DNA of 64,000 nt from Ditylenchus dipsaci (lineage: Eukaryota > Nematoda > Chromadorea > Rhabditida > Anguinidae): assembly GCA_004194705.1 (NCBI GenBank), contig SADC01000189.1, forward strand, positions 124,001 through 188,000. The letters run 5' to 3'. The stretch's first letter is position 1; each line of letters begins with the position of its first letter. The notes beneath the pieces are model-generated. The model was given only the letters and a program-made list of their open reading frames with translations. It did not search any database and had not been told where the DNA came from. The position numbers and the translations under genes were made by a program. This document shows, one piece after another, positions 9,001 through 17,640 of this stretch.

Positions 9001-10112
9001 ATTTTTGAAAATTTTTATCACTGGTGAAGCTTCCGCAGGACTGTGCAAAAAATTTTGCGGTTTCAACCAACGATTTTTAACATTCAACATTTAAAAAGCA
9101 GTTTTTTACAAGCAAAAATATCGACCCATTGCAAATAAATTTTTTTGAAACAATCAAAAACAGGTAAATAGATGAGAATTCAAAAAATGCTTAAGTTTTA
9201 CGACTTACCCTAATACAGTTGAACCTCGCTATAGTGGCACCCCAAAAGTTCGTTCCCGCCTAGGGTCCGACACTTTTTTAACCGAATTTTCGAAATATTT
9301 TATCAATTCTGTTATGACAGTCTGGTCGCAAATATCGTAAGGATTTCGATTTTGCCGATCGTTTTTCGAAAAGAAAACAAATTTGGGTTAAAAAAGTAAA
9401 ACCTCGATATAGTAGCACCTGTTTTCAAAAAAGGAGTGCCACTATATCGAGGTTTCACTTTTTTAACCCAAAATTTGTTTTCTTTTCAAAAAACCATCGG
9501 CAAAATCGGAACCGTTACGATATTTGCGACCAGACTGTCATAACAGAATCGATAAATATTCGAAAATTGAGTTTAAAAAAGTGTCGGACCCTAGGCGGGA
9601 ACGAACTTTTGGGGGTGCCTCTAAAGCGAGGTTCAACTGTAACTATAAGTAATAACTATAGAACAAAAAAGTTTGAAAACAAAAAATTATCCATTTCCAA
9701 TTTCAGGCACTCACGATTTCCACCAAAACCCATCCAGAAGAGGTCGTCGCATTTTCGACTTCAACGCAGGCCCTCTTGGAGCGGATGGCCAGCCCTCTCA
9801 AATGATTGGACCTCCTCTTGGAATGCCTCCATGGCCTGCCATAGACCCTTCCAACCCAATGGCCATGGCTCAGCTACTAGGTCTACCTCCGTTATGGCTC
9901 AACTGGCTGCAGCTGCGGCATCTTCAGGCAATCCACTAAACAGTCCCACTCTCAACAAGGACAGTCTAGTCAATCGACTGCAAATGGATGCGGCTGCCTT
10001 CTGGATGATGAATCCTGGATCCTTTCCAACCCCTCAGGAGCTACACCGACATTTGGAGGTGCACATTAATGGAACTGCTAATACAGCCGGGCACAGCAGC
10101 CTGATACTTTGA
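1..10112 (+). CDS. Spalt-like (SALL / sem-4 type) C2H2 zinc-finger transcription factor, 3' part of gene
   Basis: Eight exons on the plus strand: 1-42 (cut by the window edge), 2202-2840, 3125-3443, 3475-3619, 3748-4032, 7271-8049, 8745-8951 and 9707-10112. Together they show the spalt layout: an N-terminal C2HC finger, a linked finger pair with a TGERPFKC linker, a third single finger, a long Ser/Pro/acidic spacer, a second finger pair, and RRGRRI just after it. Spalt proteins are nuclear DNA-binding repressors of cell fate (established for SALL and C. elegans SEM-4). The start codon lies upstream of the window. At least five single-base frame breaks occur (about 2500-2570, 3165, 4000, 7670-7700, 8800 and 9880), yet the conserved motifs are intact on both sides, so I read them mostly as assembly errors. 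The family call is very secure; orthology to sem-4 is likely but not provable here. Confidence 0.9.
279..373. repeat. Perfect 30-bp inverted repeat hairpin
   Basis: Bases 279-308 (starting TTTCATCATTTAGACCCGCA) are the exact reverse complement of 344-373, separated by a 35-base loop that itself has weaker pairing. It lies directly against the TACAGGGTGG end of the next element. Confidence 0.85.
375..920. mobile_element. MITE with TACAGGGTGG ends, Tc1/mariner-like
   Basis: Left end TACAGGGTGG followed by GAAAAACCTGAAA; right end TTTCAGGTTTTTTGGG followed by CCACCCGGTA. The ends pair as inverted repeats and begin and end in TA. This is typical of Tc1/mariner-derived non-autonomous elements (family knowledge). 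A third inverted unit (631-839) is nested inside. Confidence 0.65.
631..839. repeat. GC-rich structured insert with 17-bp inverted ends
   Basis: TGGTGTAACAAGGATG (631-646) pairs with CATCCTTTGTTACGCCA (823-839). Inside, GCAGTCTTAGGTC pairs with GACCTAAGACTACGG, and ACGGTTG with CAACCGT. The base composition is clearly more GC-rich than the surroundings. No tRNA, ribozyme or SL-RNA motif that I can name is present. Confidence 0.55.
1088..2201. other. Spalt-like intron, remaining sequence
   Basis: AT-rich sequence without a credible exon. Short open frames here have no recognisable protein and no flanking splice logic. Two near-identical low-complexity stretches (about 1840-1880 and 2090-2130) read TCGAACCCAACC/GGTCGAACTCGA-like words. 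Confidence 0.4.
2202..2840 (+). CDS. Spalt-like exon with N-terminal C2HC zinc finger
   Basis: The exon starts after the acceptor ATATTTCAG and ends at the donor CCAA|GTAAGT. The first part reads a Gln/Leu-rich stretch ([10 protein letters not shown], then QLHQLLQQ), an acidic run ([12 protein letters not shown]), and a C2HC finger [23 protein letters not shown] proteins have the same order: an N-terminal C2HC finger next to a poly-Q-like dimerisation segment. After about 2500 the open frame changes. A second frame carries [20 protein letters not shown], with KKRR as a possible nuclear localisation signal. At least one indel is needed to join the two halves. Confidence 0.75.
2940..3070. mobile_element. 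Short MITE in spalt-like intron
   Basis: It begins TACAGTCAAGTCTCGATATA and ends with the inverted copy TATATCGAGACTTGACTGTA. TA at both ends suggests a TA target duplication. It belongs to the same loose family as 9214-9641 and 31722-32004. Confidence 0.8.
3125..3443 (+). CDS. Spalt-like exon, Ser/Met-rich linker
   Basis: The acceptor is AACTTTTCAG. The exon encodes [16 protein letters not shown], then (after an apparent one-base loss in a C run near 3180) an Ala/Ser-rich tract and [15 protein letters not shown]. The end is set by a GTTTAA donor that keeps phase 0 with the next exon, leaving an intron of only 31 nt (3444-3474). Reading through instead meets a stop at once. Confidence 0.6.
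3475..3619 (+). CDS. Spalt-like exon, first half of zinc-finger pair 1
   Basis: The exon follows TTTGTAG and ends ACTG|GTGGTT in phase 1. It encodes [10 protein letters not shown] and then the finger [19 protein letters not shown] with RTHTG. The pattern [23 protein letters not shown] is diagnostic for the first finger of the spalt central pair. The next exon completes the linker G-ERPFKC in the correct phase. Confidence 0.85.
3748..4032 (+). CDS. Spalt-like exon, second finger of pair 1 and a third finger
   Basis: It starts after CGTTTAG with [20 protein letters not shown] and KTHMGVHK, the spalt second finger. A Ser-rich linker follows, then the third finger [18 protein letters not shown]. 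The spalt third finger normally keeps the CPICQKKF start seen here. A one-base shift near 4000 is needed to reach the second zinc-binding His and the donor CCAG|GTCAGC. Confidence 0.85.
4841..5970. mobile_element. Long-TIR element carrying a captured spalt-like exon piece
   Basis: The arms run GTTCAGAATCCCCCCCACGG at the left and CGTGGGGGGGGGGATTCTGAAC at the right. They continue inverted for several hundred bases (AAATCGGGGTCGAGAAACAC, GGCGCCTTTTGAATTT and others). Two related copies without the captured piece lie at 50270-51103 and 56690-57525. In those, the centre is a palindrome CTGCGCC-CCGAAGG-GGCGCAG between CTTAGACACAAATC-type arms. Here the centre is replaced by spalt-like coding DNA (5215-5535). 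Confidence 0.8.
5215..5535 (+). pseudogene. Captured fragment of the spalt-like 7271-8049 exon
   Basis: These 321 bases match 7510-7829 almost base for base (about five differences, mostly single-base indels). Left of it is transposon sequence (TACTTCTCGGAATCATTCTC); right of it is TTCGGGGGCGCAG from the element's central palindrome. It has no acceptor or donor of its own and sits inside an intron, so it should not be part of the mRNA. Its frame is open through [19 protein letters not shown], where the resident exon is shifted. Confidence 0.85.
6662..7018. mobile_element. Foldback element with GTGCCACGTTTT-array arms
   Basis: The left arm holds four copies of (AA)GTGCCACGTTTT (6686-6760). 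The right arm holds four inverted copies AACGTGGCACTTTTT (6903-6990). The outer ends AAATTAATGGA and the inverted TTTATCTATAAATTAATTT close it. A decayed relative occurs at 61265-61385. Confidence 0.75.
7271..8049 (+). CDS. Spalt-like long spacer exon
   Basis: Acceptor GCCTTTAG, donor ATACAG|GTAAAA. It encodes [20 protein letters not shown], a Ser/Asn/Pro-rich region, [40 protein letters not shown], and a C-terminal region rich in charged KQE/KEE motifs that resemble SUMO-acceptor sites (VKVE, VKQE, VKEE). Compared with the captured copy at 5215-5535, this exon lacks one C near 7668 and one base near 7700, which moves the frame by two. The copy keeps a single open frame through both points. 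No zinc finger lies in this exon. Confidence 0.75.
8061..8635. mobile_element. TIR element in spalt-like intron (GGCGCTACT...ATATAC ends)
   Basis: The left end GACGCTACTTGCATATAT pairs with the right end ATATGCAAGTAGCGCC; a run of ten or more G lies just inside the right end. The interior shares the CTTAGACACAAATCACTCG and TGCGCCCCTTCGGGGGCGCA palindrome with the 4841, 50270 and 56690 elements. So this copy keeps the uninterrupted centre that was replaced at 5215-5535. Confidence 0.7.
8745..8951 (+). CDS. Spalt-like exon, second zinc-finger pair
   Basis: After the acceptor GCTTTTTAG the exon encodes [32 protein letters not shown] and [17 protein letters not shown]. It ends ATGA|GTAAGT. This pair is the spalt C-terminal double finger ([19 protein letters not shown]). 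The in-frame path from the previous exon needs a one-base shift upstream of the first Cys. The zinc ligands C, C, H and H are all present in both fingers. Confidence 0.85.
   Translation, partial: KMYAETETQNQYPDPPCPCLSTSVQFAENTLAVDPLCKYICVLTLVSGLLSVKLALEHSLLEATSKCI
9214..9641. mobile_element. Foldback MITE, TACAGTTGAACCTCGC ends
   Basis: It starts TACAGTTGAACCTCGCTATA and ends with the inverted GCGAGGTTCAACTGTA. The arms pair over nearly 200 bases, including AAGTTCGTTCCCGCC / GGCGGGAACGAACTT. TA flanks are present. It lies in the intron before the last spalt-like exon. Confidence 0.85.
9707..10112 (+). CDS. Spalt-like C-terminal exon
   Basis: Acceptor AATTTCAG; begins [20 protein letters not shown]. 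In spalt proteins THxW...RRGRR directly follows the last finger pair, which supports this as the next exon. Pro/Met-rich sequence ([20 protein letters not shown]) is followed, after one frame change near 9880, by [20 protein letters not shown] and [19 protein letters not shown]. It ends at the TGA at 10110-10112. The true stop could differ if another indel is present. Confidence 0.7.
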
Positions 10113-12130
10113 AAAATGCCGAAGAAGAGGGTGAAGAGGAAAGTGAGGCTGAGCCTGAAAACAACAAGAACAGAACGATGGGAAATCCAGCAAAAATGTG
10201 AATGAAATAGGGGCAAGCCATCCAACCGCTAAAGTGGCTTAGAATTGGTGCGATAAAACCTCAAAATTTAATAGCATGTTAAAAAAAAATTTTTGAAATT
10301 TTTATTGATCATTGGGTCATTTTTCACTGTTATCAGCTTTTTCCTACACAAAATATCATTGTTCGATTTGTAATTCTTAGGCGCATTTACTTGATTTTAA
10401 AGTTATAGTTTTCTTTTTTAGTAGAAGCACAATTTTGCATATTTACATAAAAATGTACTTTTTACAACAATTTTAAAGAAGTTATTGTACCGTATTTTCG
10501 GGCTACTGGAATATACCTCTCTCAGTGTTTTAGGTTTAGGCTCAAGCCCTATCAATTTTAACAAGGGCTTATGTACAATTTTTTTTTTACAAAAATGGTG
10601 GCTATAGGTAACTCTCAAAACTTATTGGGGAGGATATATTCCAGTAGCTTTTTTGGCAGGGGTATATTACACCAGCGTCGTATTTTCTCTAATCTGACCA
10701 ACAAGAGCAAAATGGTGAAAAAAATCTAACACCCATCTCCAAAAGTGACAAATGACCTGAAAATTCGATTGAAAAAAACGCTGATCAGGTTTGTCCCTTT
10801 TTAGGAGGGGAATAATTAGAGTAGATACGGTACTTTAAATAAATATTACATCATAATTATTTTATCTCAAAAATATCAGTATTTGGATAAATGAATTTGT
10901 TTTATAGTTTAAAATTAGAGTTCAACCATAAAATATTGAAATCACTTGGTGAGATTGCACCTAAGAGGCGTTTAAATATAATTTTGAAACTAAAGTTTAT
11001 TTCTAGTACCGCATACACTCTAGTAACGATCCACTCGCCAATAATCGCTTACCTTCTGAAATTCCCCTGTACTCCTAAGGTGATTGAGAAAAAGGAACTT
11101 GTTCGGTTGGGGGCCTTTTTTCATTAACTATGAATATAAGTCACAGACCCCGGCACAAGACATTTAATATTTTCGGCTGACATACATTGGCCTTCCCCAA
11201 GCCTAAGCCTAAAAAAGAGAGAATAAAGTATTACAATTGATAAAAAGTTATATTTTTGGTAGGGTGCCTTCCCCAACCAAACAAGGGCGAGAAAAATGCC
11301 TAGTGAGGGTTAATGGAGTGTATAAGGTGCCTAAATCCGGTGTTTTGTAGAAGCTGTTTATTTGCTATTTTCTTTTTCCTGGTCTTACTTTTCTATTCCT
11401 ATTGTTTTTGTGAACCCAAGTAAATGTTAGCATCATTAAGTCTTTAAATAATGCAAAGTCTAATATGTTATAGACCGCTTTTTGTAAGTTTTCGTATGTG
11501 CGCCGATGACTTATTTTGTTTTACTGGAAGTAAGTTGTTGTCCTAGTTGCTTTCTACTCTTTTTGTTGTCGTCGAAGGTACGCTTGATTGGTGATTACAG
11601 TATTTATTATAGGCTTTAAACAATTTTAAAACTGTTTTTGAAGTGATGTTTCATACATAATAAATTTATAATATCATGACTTTTAAAGATGCATTCGAAC
11701 ATTTACAAAATTACATGATTAAAGCCTCATTCACAATGAAGGATTGAGTTGAGGATTGAGGATTTTCATGAGACCTTTCATTAAAAATTCTTCAATCGTC
11801 AATCTTCAACATCAGCTTCAATCTTCAACCTCAATTTCAATCCGCAACCTAATGAACGCTTTTTTTTTTGAAGATTGAGATTCAGCTTTAGCTTGAAGAA
11901 AATGTTCGTCGACAACATTTTCACAATATTTCCTCAAGCTGAACATGATCTTCAATCCTCAACCCATAGGGGGTAGTAAGGCAATTTTTTTTAAATTATT
12001 GGAGATCAAGGTCAGGATTTGTTTGTCAGTATTCTGTGAGAGGTGATACTGTCAGCTTTTTTTTGCCTTACTCAGTTTCCGGTTAAGTGTGATTTACCTG
12101 GTTTCAGCATCTTCTGAATGTTCCTGATAA
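10113..12130. other. Spalt-like 3' flank, repeats only
   Basis: AT-rich, no credible exon. It contains an inverted unit 10487-10833 (TACCGTATTTTCGGG ... GATACGGTA, with GCTACTGGAATATACC and GGATATATTCCAGTAGC inside). A foldback at 11740-11975 has arms of repeated TTCAATCTTCAACC / GGTTGAGGATTGA words. An AATAAA at 11223-11228 could serve as the spalt-like polyadenylation signal, but this is not demonstrable. Confidence 0.45.
11740..11975. repeat. Foldback with TTCAATCCTCAAC word arrays
   Basis: GAGGATTGAGG words on the left (11740-11765) are answered by repeated TTCAATC(T/C)TCAAC words (11800-11850) and again by TCTTCAATCCTCAACCC at 11950. Several pairings are possible. No coding content. Confidence 0.55.
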
Positions 12131-12132
12131 AC

Positions 12133-12420
12133 CCTCAATGGTCGTGACGCGGCCTCCAGCGTCCTGACCCACCCTTATGGTTCTGATTAACCTCAATGGT
12201 CGTGACGCGGCCTCCAGCGTCCTGACCCACCTTATGGTTCTGATTAACCTCAATGGTCGTGACGCGGCCTCCAGCGTCCTGACCCACCCTTATGGTTCTG
12301 ATTAACCTCAATGGTCGTGACGCGACCTCCATCGTCCTGACCCACCCTTATGGTTCTGATTAACCTCAATGGTCGTGACGCGACCTCCATCGTCCTGACC
12401 CACCTTATGGTTCTGATTCA
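12133..12420. repeat. Minisatellite, unit about 58 bp made of three related 19-mers
   Basis: About five tandem copies of CCTCAATGGTCGTGACGCGG + CCTCCAGCGTCCTGACCCA + CCCTTATGGTTCTGATTAA. The three thirds resemble each other, so the 58-mer is itself a higher-order repeat. Degenerate 19-mers continue to about 12550 (for example CCTCAATGTTCTTGATTTA). Confidence 0.9.
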
Positions 12421-13600
12421 CCACCAACGGTCATGACATACCCTCGAGGGTCGTGATTCACTTTCAATGCTACTGATTTATCCTCAATGTTCTTGATTTA
12501 CCCTCTCTGGTCATGACCAATCTTCAACTTTTCTGATCCACTCTCAGTGGTCTATGTCTGCACACAGTAGTCAGGAAATTTTTCTTGTGTCGTTCTGGTT
12601 CATTTAGGTGTATACTGCCTGAATAAAAAATCCCTTATCATAACGACCTGAATCTCAGATAGGTTAAATAACTCCGTGGGTTGCATGACATATTTAAAAT
12701 TTCTGGGGTTTTCTCACTGAAAAAATTCCTCATGTGGACACTTGAATGAAAAAGAGGATATTCCCCTAGGATAGTGAATATCAATACATTTTGTGCTCAG
12801 TCACAAACCAACTAAACTAAATACTTACCTACTTTCAGGTCATCACAAAATCACAAAAAGTCGAGTGCAGTAATTTATTTGACGGAAACTATATCCAAGA
12901 AATTCGACAAAACTGACGCACTAACATCAATGGAAGGATTACTGCTTTTTGCTGGACTTCTAGACTTTGCTTTCTTGTTTCTTGTCTTTGCTGAGGAGCA
13001 CAGAGGTAGTTTGCTGGACGATCTTCCTTGTCGCAGGACTTATCTCTGACTCAGACTGCTCTCGGAGAAACTTAAAGGGCCATTAAAATTAAAAGCATTA
13101 AAAGCCTTTAAATTTTGGTTTAATTTTTTTATGGCGCTGACGGCGCTGTGAAATTTGGGTGCTAGTCAGGCGCCCAAGAAAACATTAGATACACTATCAT
13201 AGATAAGACAATTTACATAGTGTTACTTAGTGTTGTCTTGAAATCGATATTTGGACCGGAAGCAGAATTTGACTTTTGCTAACAGCGGAATCGGGATTTG
13301 AGTTTTGTAAAAACCGCAGCCGGAATCGGAATTTTATTTATGCCGAAACCAAAACCGGAGTTTCAAAAACGTATTATTGAAACTAATCGCTGCAGCTTTA
13401 CATGTGTTTTTTTTATTTTGGTATTTAACACAAAAAATTAGCTCCAAAGTTGAAAATATGCGTTTGAAGTCAGCCAAGAAAAGCAAAATCATAATAGAGT
13501 TAGGCTTAGAATTGATATTTGGATGAGGACAGGAACCGGAATCGGGATCCGAAAAAGTACTGGTAAACCGAACCGCAGTTGTGGGTCAACTCTAGTGTTA
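12421..13600. other. Mostly non-coding, apart from a possible 3' exon
   Basis: Degenerate minisatellite to 12550, then AT-rich unique sequence. A possible minus-strand 3' exon lies at 12875-13039. 13200-13560 has repeated GGAACCGGAATCGGGATT-like words on one strand. Nothing else is recognisable. Confidence 0.35.
12875..13039 (-). CDS. Possible basic C-terminal exon of an unknown gene
   Basis: On the minus strand an open frame reads KTRNKKAKSRSPAKSSNPSI and ends VLSNFLDIVSVK-stop. The stop overlaps an AATAAA signal. The basic Ser/Lys/Arg-rich character resembles a nuclear-protein tail. The upstream boundary (acceptor at 13040) is a guess, and no other exon of the gene was found. Weak call. 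Confidence 0.25.
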   Translation of the reverse strand, partial: VLRQGRSSSKLPLCSSAKTRNKKAKSRSPAKSSNPSIDVSASVLSNFLDIVSVK

Positions 13601-13649
13601 CTAGTTTAAAATGATTTGTTTGTCTAGGAAATATAGGAAAAATTTGGCT

Positions 13650-13792
13650 GCCAGTTGGGTGTTGCCAGTTGGGAGTCCTGCCAGTTGGGTGCTGCTAGTT
13701 GGGAGTCCTGCCAGTTGGGTGCTGCTAGTTGGGAGTCCTGCCAGTTGGGTGCTGCCAGTTGGGGAGTCCTGCCAGTTGGGTGCTGTTCAAAG
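13650..13792. repeat. 30-bp minisatellite, about five copies
   Basis: Tandem CCAGTTGGGTGCTGCTAGTT + GGGAGTCCTG. Two half-units (CAGTTGGGTGCTG and TAGTTGGGAGTCCTG) are alike, suggesting growth from a 15-mer. It gives long open frames by chance but no recognisable protein. Confidence 0.9.
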
Positions 13793-14410
13793 TATGACAC
13801 AAATCAGAAAAAAAAACATTTTTTTTGCGCAATTTTCCGGCGCGCAATATTCGCCGCTCCGTTATAGGCGATAAAAAAGTTCTAAATGTGTGATCTGCGA
13901 TTGGGGAAGTCGAGGACAGGATTGATTAACCGCCGGCTACCCGGCAGAATGCCGGGCTAAGCGCCAGCGCCGACGCTTATTTCAAAGCCAGCGATTTTTA
14001 GATGATTTTTACTCTTGAATGTCTCCAAAAGCATCCAAGTGTCACAGTGTGATACAGTGACATGGAAAGTGTGCACACTTTTTGTGTCAGAAATATTTAT
14101 CTTTCCAGCAAATGCAAAACCCCCTTTAGAGCGACTCAATGACTGTCACACTAATAAATTGTATCCCGATGAAATACGATTCTTCATAAATTACAAAAAA
14201 CTAGCTAACGTTATTACGGAAGTCACGACAACGGCGGATAAGATTAAAAATGGAAGACCACATAACTTTTCACTCCGCTGTACCTAAATTATAAGCTTAA
14301 ACCAAACAAGGTGAATGAACAGTCTTTATTGTTGGATAGAGCATAATAAATGAAGTGATAACGAATAATCAGGACTTTTTCAAGAAACGAGGGAGACAAT
14401 TCCACAAACC

Positions 14411-15536
14411 TCAAAACAACAATTTCTTGGAACCCTTTTGCTTTCCTTGGTGCTGAAGCTTCTGACGACTATATTCTTGCAACTCCTTGTTTCCCATGTT
14501 CGAAGTGTCCTTGAAGCGAAAAGGTCCAGAATAGGCAGTATAGCCACTGTCGAAAGCAAACTTCTCATGGTTGGTGTTGACCTAAAAAGTGATGGCTAAA
14601 TTCTGGTATACCCCCAGCACTCAATTCTGGTATACCCCAGCACTCAATTCTGGTATACCCCCAGCACTTAATTTGGGATACACTCTATGTTACCCTCGAT
14701 TGAAAGCTGAGGATGTTAGCTGCACGATGGTGTGAAAATTTCTTGGTTCAGTTCACAAAAATGTACATCTTCTAATTAAAATAGAATTGAATCATTTCGA
14801 ATGAAAATTGAATACTCGAAAAAGATTCAGTTTTATTTTAATTAAAGATGTGCATTCTTGTGAACTAAACTTAGAAATTTTCACACCATCGTGCAGCTAA
14901 CATCCTCAGCTTTCAATCGAGGGGTAACATAAGGAGTGTATCCCAAATTAAGTGCTGGGGGTATACCGGAATTGACTGCTGGGGTATACCAGAATTAAGT
15001 GCTGGGGGTATACCAGAATTGTACCCCCCAAAGTAATTGAAAGGGTTATTAAACAGCGATTATGGACAAAAAATATTGTAGAAAAGCCTACATTTTTCTC
15101 TTTGTTTAGTCGAAGAGCCAGACCAAACGGGTTGCCTTTCTTTTCAAGATGGCTCCTGCTCTTTGACCCTTTCTTGAAATTACCGCTTCTGATCAATGCA
15201 ATATTCTAAATGTTTAGCAAAAATTTTGCAAGAATTCTAATTTTTTTTCAAGGGGATACCTTCTTAGAAGTTGGCTCAGGCTGCTTAGTGTTTCGTTCGG
15301 CCAAGATTGTCAAAAAAAGATCATCTATGGAACGAGCGTGATCCGTATAATGCAAATGGCCAGGAATAGTGATAACTCTTTGAAACGTTTTATAGCTAGC
15401 GCCTGGAACTCAAAATATAACCTCAGACAGTAAAAATAAGAAAATGATCACCTCTGTGCTTCGCACCAAACAAAGTGACTTGATTTATGTTTTCGGCCAC
15501 TGCCACTTCACTTGCGAAGAAAAACGATCCTTCCAT
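14411..15536 (-). CDS. Complete four-exon gene of unknown function, about 170 aa
   Basis: Exons from 5' to 3' on the minus strand: 15452-15536, 15260-15402, 15092-15205 and 14411-14581. All junctions have GT/AG and all phases match (1, 0, 0) without any indel correction. It starts MEGSFFFASEVAVAENINQV, continues YKTFQRVITIPGHLHYTDHA and SRSHLEKKGNPFGLALRLN, and ends NTNHEKFAFDSGYTAYSGPF followed by a Lys/Gln-rich tail and stop. An AATAAA signal lies downstream on the minus strand (plus 14325-14330). No signal peptide, membrane span or catalytic motif is visible; the C-terminal half is basic. I do not recognise the family. Introns are 49, 54 and 510 nt, the long one being filled by a foldback element (14600-15020). 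Confidence 0.7.
14600..15020. mobile_element. Foldback MITE with GGTATACCCCC-array arms
   Basis: The left arm repeats ATTCTGGTATACCCCCAGCA three times; the right arm repeats its complement GCTGGGGGTATACCAGAAT three times. The inner arms (CGATTGAAAGCTGAGGATG... and its complement) pair over roughly 190 bases. It sits inside an intron of the 14411-15536 gene. Confidence 0.9.
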
Positions 15537-16429
15537 CTTGATCAATGCTCGAAATCTGTTTAAGCCGTACGGTAAGAAACCGGATCGTTGTCAAAATCCA
15601 ACAACTAGAAATGCTTTAAGTGATTAATTACAAAAATATTTTTTATTTTCAACTTTGTATGATTGAAAACGTTTCATGTGCTCGACATATAACTTGGTGA
15701 ACAGTCTTTTAGTCGGCAAGAAATTATTGAAACAAAAGGTCCAAAGAAGTTGATTATCTCTGACATAACTTCCACTGGCAAAACTGGCATGACGACAAGC
15801 TATCTAGTCAGAAATATTTAAATTTCACGTAGGAGACCATTAAATATCAAAATTTTAATTGACTGACATTTGTTATCTTTTTTGCCGAACACCAAAACGT
15901 CAATCAACATCGCTTGAAAAAACGTACATAGTGTCCGTGCTGCTGAGCCATTTCTTCGCAAAAGCTGAAAACAAGTAGGCTAAATTAATGAAAAAAGTAA
16001 TTATCAAATGAAGGTATAACAAACAAGATTATAAAAGGCTATTCATTTGGCCTGGACCGGTAGCGAAAATCAAAATATCAGCGTATTTATCGCGGATAGG
16101 GATTAATCCGCGGATAAAAAGATATCCTTAGCAATAATGAAAATATCTGCGGATACGGATTTTATCCGTACCAATAATCAAAATATCCGTGGATTTTATC
16201 CTTAGCCTGGTCAGAGGATGGATAACGGTGAGGAAAGTGAGGCTTAATTTTACCTATACATTTTTAAGGGTTGAATTTTGCTTTCTAATCATTATTAACC
16301 TGATAAAGTTGCATTGCACAAACAAAAGGCAATGTTGCCTGGTTTTGACCACTTATAATTTTTCTCTATCAAAACATTAGTGACGGTCAAAAAACATAGT
16401 TTTACGCTATTTCGCTGGGGAAACTTGCC

Positions 16430-16870
16430 AAAAGGACATTTGACAAAACGATATTTGCCAAAACGAAAACCGCAAATTCACATTTCGCCAAAACGAAATT
16501 TGCCAAGAGTAGCTTTTGCCTAAAAGAGATAGGTTAGCAATTTAGAGCTGAGCAAACTTTCTCAATTGAAACCAGTGTTCTTAATATTCAGAGGCAGAAT
16601 GAAAGTCAGAATGAAAATTCAAAAATTCTGGCGGTCAGAAAGCGCAGGAAATTATTCTGACTGTCCGACTCTTTCTGACTCTCAGAAATGAGATTCAGAC
16701 ATTTCAGAGTCAAATTTTGAATTCTGTTTTCGTTTTGCTTTTGACGCTTTTGGCTTCTTTTTTTGTTGCTGATTTAGTTGATTTAGTTTTTTTTGGTAAA
16801 GGCACATTTGGTAAAATTTTTTTTGGTAAAAGCATATTTGGTAAATTTTCTTTTGGTAAGGCACTTTGTA
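16430..16870. mobile_element. Foldback with TTTGCCAAAACG / TTTTGGTAAA arrays
   Basis: At the left, about six copies of (A)TTTGCCAAAACGA (16430-16515). At the right, about six inverted copies TTTTGGTAAAGGCA (16792-16865). The central part has TCAGAATGAAAGTCAGAATG repeats and their complement. Chance open frames here encode Lys/Phe-rich repeats only. Confidence 0.65.
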
Positions 16871-16943
16871 GTTGTTTTTGTGTCAAAGACCTTCTCATTC
16901 CAACTTTTTTCGTCTTTTCCCTTTCTTTCCCCTGGTTTCTATA

Positions 16944-17290
16944 TACAGTCGACGCTCGATATAACGACCCCCCCAAAAGTTCGTTCCCACCTTGGGTCCG
17001 ACACTTTTTTACCTCTATTTTGAAGTCTTTTGCCAGATGTCTTTGGCTAGTCTAGTCGGAAATATCGCAAGGATTCCGATTTTACCGGTCGTTTTTGTAA
17101 ATGGCAACAGTTTTGCAAAAAGACCCACGCCGCTCGATATAACGACCCCCTGTTTCAAAAAAGTGAGCAACATCGACCTCGACCTCGACCTCGACCACGA
17201 CCTCGACCTCGACCACGACCTCGACATAGACCGTGCTCACACTCATATCGACCCGACCACGACCTCGACCTCGACCAACCACTGTGAGCA
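16944..17290. repeat. Half of a TACAGTCGACGCTCG MITE joined to a GACCTC hexamer array
   Basis: 16944-17160 begins TACAGTCGACGCTCGATATA with AAAGTTCGTTCCCACC, as in the other MITEs, but the mirror arm is missing. At 17175 it passes into about twenty copies of GACCTC/GACCAC up to 17275. In one frame this would encode alternating Asp-Leu, but there is no gene context. Confidence 0.7.
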
Positions 17291-17640
17291 AAGCATAAAT
17301 TTTGATCTTCAGACCGGTCAGTTTACTTCACCTGGTGTTTCCAATCGAGATTTTTTTGTTCGGATTAATAAAATCGCAATTTCAGTACTAAGAAAGCTAA
17401 TTTCCCACATATTTCAAGTTAGAAAAGATAGGCTGTTTTTTTCGTTTGATCAACTTTCGATTGTCAGACCAGCAGGTGGATCCACTCTAGCCAGTGTTAC
17501 CCACCCTAAGGTTTGGCGTTTAACGATTTTCCATAAAACACATTACAGTCATAACAAACGAAATTACCCAATCAATGTAAAGTATGACCTAATAAGAGTA
17601 TCTAAGTATATAGCGACTAAGCAAGCTACTCAGTCAGCAG

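Larger units (their letters stand above)
15537..17640. other. Intergenic, foldback and MITE remains
   Basis: 15537-16400 shows no credible gene (a weak minus-strand exon-like frame at about 15840-15975 is unsupported). 16080-16200 repeats GGATAAAATCCG-like words. 16430-16870 and 16944-17290 are repeats listed separately. The open frame across 17000-17660 is largely repeat-derived. Confidence 0.35.

Noticed and set aside
13611..13874. Trp/Leu/Ser repeat protein across the 30-bp minisatellite
   Set aside because: The unit length is divisible by three, so frames stay open by chance; no gene context.
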